From NCBI GenBank assembly GCA_963575645.1, contig OY754469.1, positions 12,852,001 through 12,916,000 on the forward strand: DNA of 64,000 bases, given 5' to 3'. The DNA comes from Xanthostigma xanthostigma. Lineage: Eukaryota; Arthropoda; Insecta; Raphidioptera; Raphidiidae. Shown in pieces: positions 12,191 through 23,340 of this stretch. The notes beneath the pieces were generated by a model. The model searched no databases. It saw nothing but the letters and a program-made list of their open reading frames with translations, and was not told the origin of the DNA. A program made the position numbers and the translations under genes. Numbering within the stretch: position 1 is the first letter of the stretch; each line of letters opens with the position of its first letter.

Positions 12191-12646
12191 AATTTCTGCA
12201 CGTGCAGGAGATTCAAAGGGTTAATTTATTATTATAAAATACGCGACACACTTTTTTTCGTGAAAAATACATAAAAGTTAATTGACGAAATCCGATAGCC
12301 CCGGCGCGGAACTGTCTCACATTCAACATCGTATAAACTGGAAGCAGAAGTTTTAATGATCTTGATAGTAGTTACAAGTCACGATGATAAACGAACTACC
12401 TATGGCATATTTAGGTTATATCTGTCGTGTGTTTCACACGTCAACGAACATCAACCAACAACAAAAGCCAACAAAGATCTCTCGACCAACCAAGTTACAT
12501 TGTTTGTCTTAATCCCAAAGTAACCTTGCATTAATGACAATATGTCCGACTCTACACTCAACTAATTGCCAATATAATAAAAAGAATTTTAGCGCTATTG
12601 TCTGTTTGAATTTAAAATTAAAAAAATAACTGAAAAAGCTTTTTAA
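12191..12646. other. Unassigned sequence
   Basis: Nothing recognised apart from ordinary AT-rich text. Confidence 0.3.
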
Positions 12647-13257
12647 GGGGGTTAAGTACTCTAGAGCACCAAAATAAATACCCGTTTATAATTTATTTTA
12701 GATTTTTTGGGATTGTTTGAAAAAAACTATATACCTACATTAAAACTAATACTGTAGCATAAAGTAGTGTTGATCCAATAGAATGTTAGGATGAAGGATG
12801 GTTTTGGTTGAGGGTCATAAATAAATAAGCTTTACCAATGTTTCGCTAGTGGCCAACGTTTCGAAAAATTTATTTTCAAATATCAGTCCACAAAAAGTGC
12901 TTTTTGGCTATATATTGTCAAGACAAATATTTCAAAATTTTTGGACCCCATAGGAGCTTACATATTGGTTAGTTAAAAAAATCCTTGCAGGAAATCCACC
13001 TCTGCCCTCCATACATTCCACAGTCGCTATGAAGCAATCTGGAACAAAATTTCCAAAGCTAAATTAATTTTAATACTTGTAGTTTCCAATATGTAGGCTC
13101 CTATGGGGTCCAAAATTTTTTTAAATGTCATTACCTTCTTAAAAGTTCTATTAAACTACAGTATTAGTTTTAATGTATGTAGTTTTTTTTTCAAACAATC
13201 CCAAAAAATCTAAAATAAACGGGTATTTATTTTGGTGCTCTAGAGTACTTAACCCCC
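12647..13257. mobile_element. TTAA-flanked foldback element
   Basis: It is bounded by TTAA on both sides (12643-12646, 13258-13261). The ends GGGGGTTAAGTACTCTAGAG / CTCTAGAGTACTTAACCCCC are perfect inverted repeats, and complementarity continues inward well over 100 bp. TTAA duplication is the mark of piggyBac-type transposases. No coding sequence, so non-autonomous. Confidence 0.7.
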
Positions 13258-13262
13258 TTAAG

Positions 13263-13530
13263 TTAAACGGTTTTATAGTACAATCGATGATGTACTAAAA
13301 ACCAGAAAATATAAATGAGTCACCATAGGGGGCTTTGAGTAAATTAAAATAAAATCGTGGGAGCATTTAGAGTTACATTATAGTCGAAAGCTAAATATTA
13401 TTTCCAATCTCAAACAAATGAATGTTTTCTACTAATTGTCCTCCACAATTTTATTTTATTTTAATCAAAGCCCTCTATAGAGACTCATAATTATTTTCTA
13501 CATCATCGATTGTACAATTAAACCGTTTAA
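13263..13530. repeat. Second inverted-repeat element
   Basis: TTAAACGGTTTTATAGTACA pairs with TGTACAATTAAACCGTTTAA at the right end, and the ATCGATGATGTA and CTTTGA...TAAAATAAAAT segments pair inward. It directly abuts the TTAA element. Confidence 0.65.
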
Positions 13531-13839
13531 ATTAAAAAGTTTTTTTCCTATTTAATTTTTAAGCTTTTAGTGTGCTTGATTAAAAGTGCGATTTGCATCC
13601 GGACGAAAGCCGAACCGGTCTATTAGTTATTATAATATTGTATTGTTCTCGGAGCTACTTACGTATGCAAAATTTTAACTCAATCGGATATTAACTAACC
13701 TACATTATTTCCCGCTACAAAATGCAGCAAAGTTCGATGAAATGTATTTTTGATACAAAAACAATTGTTTTCATTTTAAACGTCAAATAGTTGTCCAAAA
13801 AAAAAGAATTTCGTTTAATGCTACGTCTTTGGCGCACTC

Positions 13840-13970
13840 ACTAACTTATATCTACTTCTCAACTCCGGTTATGCACTTCCGTAAACGATTTCGTCAGACA
13901 TTTACCAGCTTACTCCCCAAGTCAAGCGTGCCTAAAGAAGTTTTACTTCAAAAATTTGGATAGTTTCTAA
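13840..13970. repeat. Dispersed repeat, inverted partner of 2250-2400
   Basis: It contains CACTTCCGTAAACGATTTCG, CCAGCTTACTCCCCAAGTCA and AAGAAGTTTTACTTCAAAAA, complementary to the copy near the left end of the window. Confidence 0.6.
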
Positions 13971-14454
13971 TTGTGCCAATTCTCGGATTAGAGCCTTGGG
14001 AGCTGTGGGCTTGTAATAGAGGAGCCATGGAAGCGCGATATAAACAATGTAATCGCTAGACGCTCGGCTATTATCAGCCCCCTATACTCTCAGTTTAACG
14101 TCAGCAGAGGATATTGGTTAAAAGTTAAGCTAAGAATTTTCTTCACGCGATTTATTGGTCTTTGCAGAGCTAATATATTCCAATAAACTTAATCCAAGCA
14201 TGATTACGTAAAGTTCAATTTAGTATTGAACACATGTATAGCAGTGTGTGAACTGAATACATTATCGTCATTACAATAGAATCGTTTAAAGTTTTATGGC
14301 AGACTGTTAATTCTTGTTATCATTTGATTAATTATCGTAAACTACGGCCAAAAGGATCAATAGGGCCGTTTCATAAATCTTTTATCGGTATTACTTTAAA
14401 AATAATACTATTTTGAAACAGTTATAATAATAATAATTTATATTATCTTTATAT
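13971..14454. other. Unassigned sequence
   Basis: Nothing recognised. Confidence 0.3.
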
Positions 14455-14984
14455 ATAAAAATTACGTGTCACATGTTTGTCCGCGATGAACTCCTAAACT
14501 ACTGAACAGATTTAAAATTTGATTTGCACACCGTGTGCAATTCGACCCAACTTGAAAGATAGGATAGCTTACATTTCAATTTATAGTCGCAATATTATTT
14601 TATTGCAAATTATTTGTCTATTCCTTGACAGTCATAATTATCTGTTGACTGGATTGAGTGAATATTCAATAGATAGCGCAACGACGGCGCAGCCGGAGTG
14701 CTCAGCTCCAAAGGATTCTAATTCTACCACCAACCCCTGCTTGCAGTATACATTTCTTTACATTTATATTTATTCGACACTAGATGACACATACATGAAA
14801 ATATTGTCATAAAAAATGGAGGTTTGAGTTTAAAATAAGTAACAAAGCAGGGAACTGCCGAAAACTGCAAAAAAATTGGACACATTCTTCTTGGTAAACT
14901 AAGATGAATGTGCGTACTCATGTCCCTCCCTTCCTCATTCGTTCTTTTGCACCCGGGTGAAGCCGAGCGGGACCGCTATTAATA
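14455..14984 (-). mobile_element. Element C, copy with internal insertion
   Basis: The ends match the family (CACCCGGGTGAAGCCGAGCG / GGGACCGCTA at the right; the TATATATAAAAATT tail at the left). The centre contains unrelated text, including the short frame around 14519-14812. Confidence 0.5.
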
Positions 14985-15411
14985 TAATAATAATGATAAT
15001 GCGATGAACATCCGTTTCTCGACTTTATGTCACAACAGACGCCATTCGCATCATTACTATTTTCCATCTATCGCACTTCCCGTTATTTTCCACATTTTTA
15101 AACGTCCACTTAATTAATAGCAATGGGAGAATGAAGGAATTTTAGGACATTGGCTAAGGTAGGCAAATTTTGAGCATAGGAGTTTGACAGGTAATCGGCC
15201 ATGGCCTTGAATATGGAACTATATCGATATTTATCTGAAATTATTGAGGGATGCCATGGAAAACCTCATGACAGCCGGTACAGGAATTACCATAGAGAAT
15301 GAATGTAGAAAATACCGGGAAGTGTGATAGATGGAAAATAGTAATGGTATGGCGTCTGTTATGACATAAAGTCGAGAGCCGGACGTTAAACGTATTACTA
15401 TTATTATTATT
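14985..15411. mobile_element. SINE copy 2, rearranged head-to-head
   Basis: 14999-15280 is the SINE body on the minus strand without its tRNA head. 15281-15411 is the SINE tail on the plus strand (TAGAAAATACCGGGAAGTGT ... AAAGTCGAGAGCCGGACG ... ATT repeat). The two halves form an inverted arrangement, as left by an inverted duplication or twin priming. Confidence 0.65.
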
Positions 15412-17100
15412 ATATTGAAAAATACGATAACAAATTTTTTCCTGTCAAAAAAATGTAACAAGTATAATAACAAGTTTTTTAAAGAATATTATCGAATTTA
15501 ATTTGAACCTGTTTGTACATACTTTTGTAACTTTATTAATTATTTTTTTCGATAACTTACTTAATAAGTGACGAATTATTAAAAAATGTTAATTAAAAGT
15601 TTTCCGTAAATTTACAAAATACATGCCTACTTAGCGGAACTGAAAGCAGCTTGTCATTATTCAGTTAAGACAATATAACATTTCTGAGTTAATTAACTAT
15701 GCTATAAGTGAGTATTTCCATGTCATTGCGATGTTAATGAACTAGCAATATATCGTCGTTGACTAGTCCTAGACCTGACCGTTATATTTTCCATGTATCA
15801 AATACACAAATCTCATCTTATGATTTAGTTATTATACAACTATAATATTTGAACTAGGTACACAAGTAATAAATTAAACATATCGATTTCTGAGATTTTT
15901 TTTATACCTTAACAAAAATGAGATTTTTGTCAAAAATCTATGCCTCAGAATTTTTCCAAACTTGTCATGCTTGTAGAAAATACGCGCTGACTCCAACGAG
16001 CACAAGCAAACGTCTGTATCTCTTCTGATTTAGAATTTACATGCGGTAAAATCTTCCCAATATAATCAACAAAATAATGTTCATAACTGCACAATTTTTT
16101 CACGAAAATCAATACCTATCAACTGATCGTATTTCTTGTGATGTTATTATCACTCAAAAATTAAATAATGAAAATAATATACAGTGTAACCCCACCGAAT
16201 TAACTCGCTTCCCTTCGCTTTTTAAAATTATGTAAAAATCAGCTATTTTACGTGCAAAGAATATTATATGTCTCTCGTGTGTAATGATATTATGGCTCAT
16301 GTGACTGTAAAATTGCTATCTCTAGCTTTTAAATGTCTCATACACCATAATATGTCATCACGCACTAGAAACATAATAACCAACTTGGAATGGAACTTAA
16401 CCACTGAAACAACATAAACATGGCGTGACAGAATGTTATTAAAATTCATATTATCATTTCGTATTTCACAGGAAACAGTTTTTTATATTTTACGGAAAGC
16501 CTTTCATGTTTTGAGAATTACACAAATAAAAAAATATTTACTACACATAATATGTCGTCGTTCCACATAACTTCGTAGTTACAAATTTATAAAATTCTGT
16601 GCTACGTAAAATAAAAGTTATTACCGAAAAAACAAAACAGTTAAATAAAATATAATACCTACTCTTAGGTAGGTACTATAACAAAAATTGTCCGGCTGGC
16701 GAGCTAGGTCGTAGGCAATAAGACAAGATCTTAAAAAATCAAACAACTTCTTTACCCAGTCGCGGCCACAATTTCTAACTAAACACAGCAACAGGCAATA
16801 GCTTGTAATAAAAAACCCAACCACCTACATGACACAAAGGACAATACAACTACTAAAAAAGCAGTATCGGAAGACAAAATTGGAAGATACAAAAAATTGT
16901 ACGTGTCTTACCGACAGGTAATGTAATGGGTACCAGGACACTTAAACCGCACGAAGCGAACCTCAACTGGTCCAAATTGAGGCACACGCTTATTTGGCTT
17001 CCGATCAAAAAATATTTTAAAACTTAAATCCCAACACGACAAAAGATAAAAAAAATACCAACGACTAATAAATAAATAAAACAAATAAAACCAGACAATC
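15412..17100. other. Unassigned AT-rich sequence
   Basis: No exon, RNA gene or clear repeat was recognised in this long stretch. Confidence 0.35.
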
Positions 17101-17620
17101 ACTAAATCCAGCAACAGCTATGCGCCAGAATAGCGTCAGCGAAATAGCACAACAGCGTCAAATAATAAATCTAACACTTTAAAAAATTGAAAACTAACTG
17201 ATCATCCTATCATTGGAAAATGATAGCTAGTTACTGATTTGGATTCAAGTATTACACAAAACGGAGAAACGACAACAAGCTCCTATTCCAGTATCCAACA
17301 ATCAACAACAATCCTAATCCCAAATTCTAATCCAACAAATCCTAGCCTCAATGTCCAGTCATCAATTTCAATCCTTTCCTACACGCTAATCCAGTCGCCA
17401 AAATCAAACATCTATCCGCTGTCGTCTAACGTGATATTCGCGCTTTGCAGGTCAATCAGTCTCTCCCTTTCAAAAATACACGGTCACCCGGCACCTATCT
17501 GTCGCTATCAGTCGCCGTTGTATGCGACGTGACGTCACAAAAACACTAGCTTAGCTGCCCATTCGACGCGATGTAGTTTTTTTTCTCTTTCCCACTACTT
17601 GCATTGTATATTGTTGTGTT
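17101..17620. promoter_or_regulatory. CA-rich region ending in a perfect CRE palindrome
   Basis: Composition changes to A/C-rich (many CAACAATCC-type words). TGACGTCA, the cAMP-response element, lies at 17530-17537 within GTGACGTCAC. A 97-codon plus-strand frame (17239-17532) is Ser/Thr/Ile-rich with no family resemblance and is probably composition-driven. It could be a 5' promoter of the synaptotagmin gene 9 kb downstream; that is inference only. Confidence 0.25.
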
Positions 17621-17831
17621 TAATTCCAGCAATCGACTAAAAACTTGATACGTTTTTGAAAAATCTTGTCCGTCAATCATACAATTGCATTTGTTCTCAG
17701 TTTGAATATTTTATGCATAGGCTCGAATTTTATTTTTTTATTTAGGAGTCATCAATTGTAAACCGTCATAGCACATAACTTATACCAAAGTTACTTTATT
17801 CAGGTACTATGAAAATACCGATATTTTAGGG

Positions 17832-18130
17832 CAGGGGTGACGAATCTATGGCACGCGTGCCACAGGTGGCACGCGACAGATTATTATGGGGACGGCATTG
17901 ATTGAGGTACAAAATGGATATCAACAAAAATATGCTAGATGTCGAAAAAAATTTACTATCCCCCAATAACAAATACAAAAAAGTTTCATAGCACCCAATG
18001 TATTATCGAAATTAGCCTTTTCATCTATATTTGACTATTTTTTTAACAACTTTTCTTTGGTTGCTTGTCGGCACGTTACATTAAAAATTGAATAATTGCC
18101 ACGTAGATGTAAAAAGGTTAACCACCCCTG
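17832..18130. mobile_element. hAT-type MITE with 8-bp target duplication
   Basis: It starts CAGGGGTGACGAATC and ends GGTTAACCACCCCTG. The flanking octamers are TTTTAGGG (17824-17831) and TTTTATGG (18131-18138), 7 of 8 identical. There is no transposase inside. Confidence 0.7.
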
Positions 18131-18659
18131 TTTTATGGCATTACATTTTTGGGGCGCGTATAGATTTGAATCTACGTTCTTGGAATACACAGAAAGCGTC
18201 TCAGACAGAACATAGTTCCTGGAACTACCGAAGTCTACAGTTTACGCGCGTGCAGAAAGGACTTAATAATAGATCAACGATAAATGTATTTATCGAGTGT
18301 CTATGCATAAATTGAACAGATGGGTATATGTAACATGTAAATCCACAATGCCAATGCATACCTACCTCAAATATAAACAAAAGAGAATCGTAAAGCTTGG
18401 CTTACACCAGTGATTTCTAACTTTACTGTACCTCAGACGCCCTTTTTCGAAAAAAAAAATTATGCCCTCGTCAATTTTCGTAACAATCAAATTTTGTTTC
18501 CCATGTTCTTTATAAATATAGTTTCTATAGGTACATAAAAAAATTATTTAATTAATAATAGTTTTCATTCTAAAATAGTTTTCACTATTCGTCAAAGCTT
18601 TGTCTATGCTCTGCAGCAAGCAGAAGTCAAATATATCAAAATTCATTTTCAATGATAAC
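18131..18659. other. Unassigned sequence
   Basis: It contains a hAT-MITE-like phrase near 18405-18470 (CAGTGATTTCTAACTTTACT, GCCCTTTTTCG) without a matching other end. Confidence 0.3.
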
Positions 18660-18794
18660 GCCAAAAAAAAAACTTGGGTCGCTGTACCAAACCCTGTCGA
18701 CAATATAGTATATTTGCTAATACAGCCAGTGTGGGCTTTATTATGTGACCTTAACTTTGTTTTCGGACAAAATACAAAATTTAGCCCCTTAACA
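18660..18794 (+). repeat. Family B repeat, left part of an interrupted copy
   Basis: GGGTCGCTGTACCAAACCCT and CAATATAGTATATTTGCTAA match 11695 onward. The copy is interrupted by the hAT element and resumes at 19436. Confidence 0.6.
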
Positions 18795-19431
18795 CAGGGG
18801 TCGGCAACCCGCGGCCCGTGACTGTTTTATAAATAAAAGTCTTAAATATACCTACCTACATAAATAAATAATTAAATTAATTTTCACAAATCCTTTTTCT
18901 TATGATATTGAGGATGTAGTTAGTCATGTACAAATTAACGTTATTGATCTCCAATCTAATGATACTCTCAAGAACTCTTTCTTTGAAATCAACGATCTTG
19001 TTAAATTTTATGTCAGTTTGCCATTTAATTTTGACGAATAGAAAAGTTTGCTCTGCAATTAATTACTATTTTTGGTAGTACTTACTTATGCGAACAAACC
19101 TTTTCGATTCTCAATTACAGAAAAAATAAATATGCTTCTCGTCTCACAGATAAGCATTTGAGAGCTATCCTACGAATTGCAACTACAAACCTGGGAGCTA
19201 ACATACAACAAATAGCCACTCAAATACAATCTCAAACGTCACACTAATTTTTGTAAAAGAACAGTTCTATTTCGAAGTTCTCAGTAAAATTTTTAATAAA
19301 ATTCAAATGAAATGTTTTCGAATTTTTAATATCACAAATGCCTATTATTAAAATTATGAACAAGTGCGGCCCGCCTTTACTACAATTTGCCACTATGTGG
19401 CCCTTTCTTTCCAAAAGGTTGCCGACCACTG
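18795..19431 (+). mobile_element. hAT element inserted in a family B repeat
   Basis: It starts CAGGGGTCGGCAACCCGCGG and ends AGGTTGCCGACCACTG (complementary), with a further pair of CGCGGCCCG / CGGCCCGCC words. It carries the 3' end of a transposase gene (18895-19247) and is an internally deleted derivative. The flanking CTTAACA words are similar but offset, so the exact duplication is unclear. Confidence 0.75.
18895..19247 (+). pseudogene. C-terminal fragment of hAT transposase (dimerisation domain)
   Basis: The frame reads YDIEDVVSHVQ ... LVKFYVSLPFNFDE, meets a stop near 19040, then resumes in another frame as KFALQLITIFGSTYLCEQTF, with NYRKNKYASRLTDKHLRAIL and RIATTNLGANIQQ before TAA at 19245-19247. 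STYLCEQTFS and LRAILRIATTNL are the hallmark of the hAT C-terminal dimerisation domain (ZBED/SCAND3/GTF2IRD2-like transposases). One frameshift disables it; the N-terminal and catalytic parts are deleted. Confidence 0.85.
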
Positions 19432-19435
19432 CGGC

Positions 19436-19890
19436 TTAACACATGCCTTAAAACGATATTTTTCTTTTTAAATGCAATATTATTATAAATTCAACATCTG
19501 CACCAAATTAAATACACCCTTCAGTAGGTAAATCCATATCAGAAAACTAGCGTTTTCATACAATTTTTAAGTCTTTTTCTGCCAGCACATTTTAATCTTT
19601 ATTAGTGCGTAAAATTTCAATTTTGAAACGATTCTTATAATTTTTTCGATATTTTTAGATCCACGAACATAATAATATTACAACCTCTAAAATTTACCCT
19701 TAAAATGGGTCGAAATATAGGCTTCGTGTGGTGATGGATTCCAACGTGTAGACCAAATTTCGTTAAAATCTATTAAGTCTATCGAGGAATATCTTGCCAA
19801 AATGGTCAGGAGGCTATGAAATGTCGAGAAATTATGGTCCGACAGCTAGGTCCCGCAATCCGACCGACGCCAATATAGCAAATACACTAA
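19436..19890 (+). repeat. Family B repeat, right part of the interrupted copy
   Basis: It continues the family text (AAAACGATATTTTTCTTTTT, then CATCTGCACCAAATTAAATA) to the CGACGCCAATATAGC phrase also seen at about 12112. Confidence 0.6.
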
Positions 19891-19959
19891 TAAAGCGTGT
19901 TCTTTAGGCATTTTTGTCTATAGTCCCACCTCAAGTAAAAATATTATTGTTTTTTTTCT

Positions 19960-20215
19960 GATGTGAGCTTAGCTTTAGTAATAGGGTACCTACAATATGT
20001 GTACGGAGCTGTCGCCTGTCGCTGGAGGATGTACGGTTTGAAACGTGAGATGCATACAGTAGCGACAGCGCGCGGTAGTGTCGACGTCGTCCTTGGCCGA
20101 CGTCAGGGTCAAACAACTCTAAACCCGGGCACTAGCGCACCGCGACGCTATGTGCCGGTTGCCAAGTAACAACATCGTACAGTGTTACTACTGTTCAGTG
20201 TTACTACTGAACCGT
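19960..20215. promoter_or_regulatory. GC-rich patch of unknown role
   Basis: It is rich in CG (GCGACAGCGCGCGG, TCGACGTCGTCC), in contrast with its surroundings, and contains the direct repeat CAGTGTTACTACTG twice (20180-20193, 20196-20209). It may be a promoter or part of an element; open frames on both strands are short and unfamiliar. Confidence 0.2.
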
Positions 20216-20288
20216 CCTATAAACTCCCTTTGTACCGAACTGAATGCGAAATTTTGCAGAGTTGAAGGGCCGCTTGAAATGTAAAGCG

Positions 20289-20686
20289 ATGGAGCTGAAA
20301 CTAGCGGCCGAACCTGGCAGCCAAAAAATGCTTATATTTCTTGCCCTTTGCTGGGAATTTTTTAACGAGTAGGCAAGAGTGTAGGGATGTTACAGAAAAA
20401 GATTGATATTTTTCCGAACATGCTTTCTATTTTTTTTCGCGTTTTTTAGTTATTCTCAGCAAAGGGCAAGAAATAATAACATTTTTATAAACAATTTATA
20501 GTTTATAACGTAGTCTAGCGTGAAACTAAAAAACGCGAAAAAAAGTAGAAATTGTGCTCAGAAAAATATCATTCTTTTTCTGTAACATCCCTACACTCTT
20601 GCCTACTCGTTAAAAAATTCCCAGCAAAGGGCAAGAAATATAAACATATTTTGGCCGCCAGGTTCGGCCGCTAGTTTCAGCTCCAT
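20289..20686. repeat. Foldback element
   Basis: ATGGAGCTGAAACTAGCGGC pairs with GCCGCTAGTTTCAGCTCCAT, and the arms include TTTCTTGCCCTTTGCTGGGA against its complement. The arms are about 180 bp with a short centre. Confidence 0.75.
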
Positions 20687-20699
20687 TGTAAAGCGGCCT

Positions 20700-21250
20700 A
20701 CACACCTTGATGTTAGCTGCGATGCAGGCATCGACTCTTATGTTTCATGATGCAAGTAGCAGTGTGTGTAGTACTGAATCACGTATTTGGCATCGGTTGC
20801 GGCTTGCAGTCTGGAATCCCATTTTGGTCGGCGAGCCACGATGCCAAGTCGGTGATGCTGATGCAAGTTTCAGCGTGTATAGAATTGCGTCGATGCCAAG
20901 ACGATATTAATTTATTTTCCCGCGCCATTTTAGAGGTTACTTTGTTGTTTGTGAGTGTAAATTCCATGATGGAAAGTGATCGTGTATTTTGGGAAGAGTT
21001 CATAAACATTTATCATCTGCATACGTGTCTTTGGAATACAAATGTACTTTTAGCTCTTCCAATAAATTTGCATTTGAATAACGTTTTCTTATGGAGTATA
21101 AAACATGCCATCACATCGACACGACCCCATAATTGTTTTTTAAAGACCCCTACCCAAACGCCTTCCCCTTTTCACTGCACAAAAAAAAAATATAAAAATC
21201 TATTTTCCGCACTTAAAACAGCTAATAATATTGTTATATGGTGTATAAAA
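20700..21250 (+). pseudogene. Region with MADF-like N-terminal fragment
   Basis: A long plus-strand frame covers 20747-21256. From the ATGs at 20966/20969 it reads MESDRVFWEEFINIYHLHTC and LWN, which resembles the start of a MADF (Myb/SANT-like) domain, where the pattern FI-x-x-Y-x-x-x-x-x-LW is typical. After this the match is lost. MADF proteins accompany PIF/Harbinger transposons and are also host regulators. The upstream GATGC-rich text suggests an element. I treat it as a relic. Confidence 0.4.
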
Positions 21251-21645
21251 CAATAATTGTGTATTTCCAGTGGATATTTTGCACATTGAGTTATCGTACT
21301 CTAACCGCAGCTTTACTTCTTTATAATATTACAATATAGATTGAAATGAGATAGTTCAGTGCCAAACCAAATGTTATGGACTGAGCTTCGGTACGTGCAA
21401 ACACCCCAGAACAAATAAAGCGTCCCTGTAACTGTTTTAAAACGATTGACTTTGAACAAAGTACACAGTATAAGTTGTATCGTTCTTTTTTACTTGAAAT
21501 TGTGTATCTCCTTTGAATTTTATGATCTGTAACCGTATCGAAAATCAACATTTTATCATTGAAACTTTATACGAAACTAATGTGTTCATTCGCTCTTAGA
21601 GCTGTTTTCCATTAAATTTTTATAGATAGGTATTATCTATATACA
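21251..21645. other. Unassigned sequence
   Basis: Nothing recognised. Confidence 0.3.
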
Positions 21646-22196
21646 TATACAGTATGTAAACACGTAAGATGCACATAGGGAAATTAGCATTGGGAAAAAA
21701 TACTTGGATCAGAGTTAGCCATGACTGCATTAATTGTTATTTCTATTGAATTATCGTGGTAATCTTGAGGATTTCTATTTTATTTTGATTTATTTTTATT
21801 TTACTTGGCTTTTTTAATAATGAAAAGCTCTTATAAATCATTATTTTATTTTTTTTGTACAAAAATAAAACAAAAAAAACAACTCCATCTGTTTGAAAAC
21901 ATTTCATTCAAAAATTGTCTGACTTGTATGACGTATGCGCGTTGGTAAATCAGTGACCCAATATTTGATCTCGCACTATATTTAAGTATTTTTGGAAATT
22001 TACTGTCCCATTAATAAAAAAAGTCCGATTATGTTGTAATCATTTGAATATTTTCTTCGGTAGTATACACATTCATTTTGCAAAAGAATATTATCTGTCA
22101 AATTGAAAAGCAAGATTTCAAGGCTCACTCTGATCCAGTCATTTTTTCCCAATGTTAATTTCCCTATATGCACCTTACGTGTTTACATACTGTATA
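21646..22196. mobile_element. TA-flanked inverted-repeat element (Tc1/mariner-like MITE)
   Basis: CAGTATGTAAACACGTAAG after TA on the left is mirrored by CTTACGTGTTTACATACTG plus TA on the right. The arms extend through GGGAAATTAGCATTGGGAAA. The interior is non-coding. Confidence 0.7.
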
Positions 22197-22545
22197 CGTG
22201 TAAAACAAAGTCCCTCCACCGTGTCTGTCTGTCTGTCTGTCTAAACTCAAAAACTACCGAACGGATTTTCATTCGGTTTTCACTAATAGAAAGAGAGATA
22301 AACGAGGAAGGTTTATGTATATAATTTGTAAATATTTTGTACAAAATGGCTGAACTATGATGGTGTTTTGTCAAAAAAAAAATAACTTTTTTCGTACATG
22401 GCTAACGCAGGCCATATCTTTAAAAATACATCAAAACAAAGTACTTTGATAGTTCTGCTGTGTAGATGGGAAGGTCAATATAATATTTGCAGAACAGTTT
22501 TGTACCGGGGTGAAACCGGGACGGGGGCCGCTAGTTATTAATAAA
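22197..22545 (-). mobile_element. Element C, copy
   Basis: The right end is GGTGAAACCGGGACGGGGGC plus CGCTAGT. It contains GTCTGTCTGTCTGTCTGTC (22224-22242) and the ACTACCGAACGGATTTTCAT phrase. It abuts the TA-flanked foldback. Confidence 0.5.
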
Positions 22546-23009
22546 ATAAACTTACATTTTGAACAATGAGGCACTTCTCAAATAAATGTTCACGACTGCA
22601 GACCATTCCACTCCTTGGGACGCATTATTACGAGATCGTCGTCAACAACTTTCAAATTAGAGCACTTTTTGAAAATAAAATAATAATAATAATAATCACG
22701 TCAGTGTTATTTACCAAAACCGCATTGGAACAAAAACTTACACGTTTCAAAAATGAAAAAAAAAACAGAAAACAATGGACACATGTTAGTGTTCTTAATA
22801 AACACGCAAACAGAATGTACACTTTTTATAAATAAAAAAATTGGAGAAGCAGTGAATAAATATCGAATCACTAATTAGGTACACCAACCGCACAAAGCCA
22901 CAAAAAATTAATACTAAATTTTGAAATTAGTAAAGGAATAAAAATTAAATAATCAATTGCATAACGAAGGACACATAAGTAATACTTAAAAAAAATTTAT
23001 TTAATAGTA
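22546..23009. other. Unassigned sequence
   Basis: AT-rich, with an 89-codon frame of low complexity; nothing recognised. Confidence 0.3.
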
Positions 23010-23340
23010 TAGTAAAACCTCGTTTATCCGACCTGTATCAACCGATTCTCCGCGTTATCCGAGCACTCCGCATAAATCGTGGTGTATGCTCGGATAATAC
23101 CGAAAAACTCGGATAAAACGGATAAAGCCGCTATGCCTATACTGTACGCGCGAATTAATTTGCCTCTTTGTTGCTTATTTGTTCAACAACACTTTCGTGA
23201 TAAAATTTCATTCTACCATTTCAAATAATATGTACGTACATAAAAAATGATTAAAATTTTTGACTTTTTTTTATTTCTTCCGTGCTATTCGAGTTTTCGC
23301 TTTTCCGAGGTACATACCTCGGATAAACAAGGTCTTACTG
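23010..23340. mobile_element. pogo-type MITE
   Basis: (C)AGTAAAACCTCGTTTATCC on the left and TAAACAAGGTCTTACTG on the right are inverted repeats flanked by TA. The subterminal GGATAA words are repeated. The terminal sequence is typical of Tigger/pogo non-autonomous elements. Confidence 0.75.

Noticed and set aside
17239..17532. 97-codon Ser/Thr/Ile-rich frame as a gene
   Set aside because: It has A/C-biased composition, no recognisable domain and no splice or start context.
20747..21256. Longest open frame in the window (169 codons) as a complete gene
   Set aside because: Most of it resembles no protein; only the short MADF-like segment is suggestive, and it loses the domain pattern at once.
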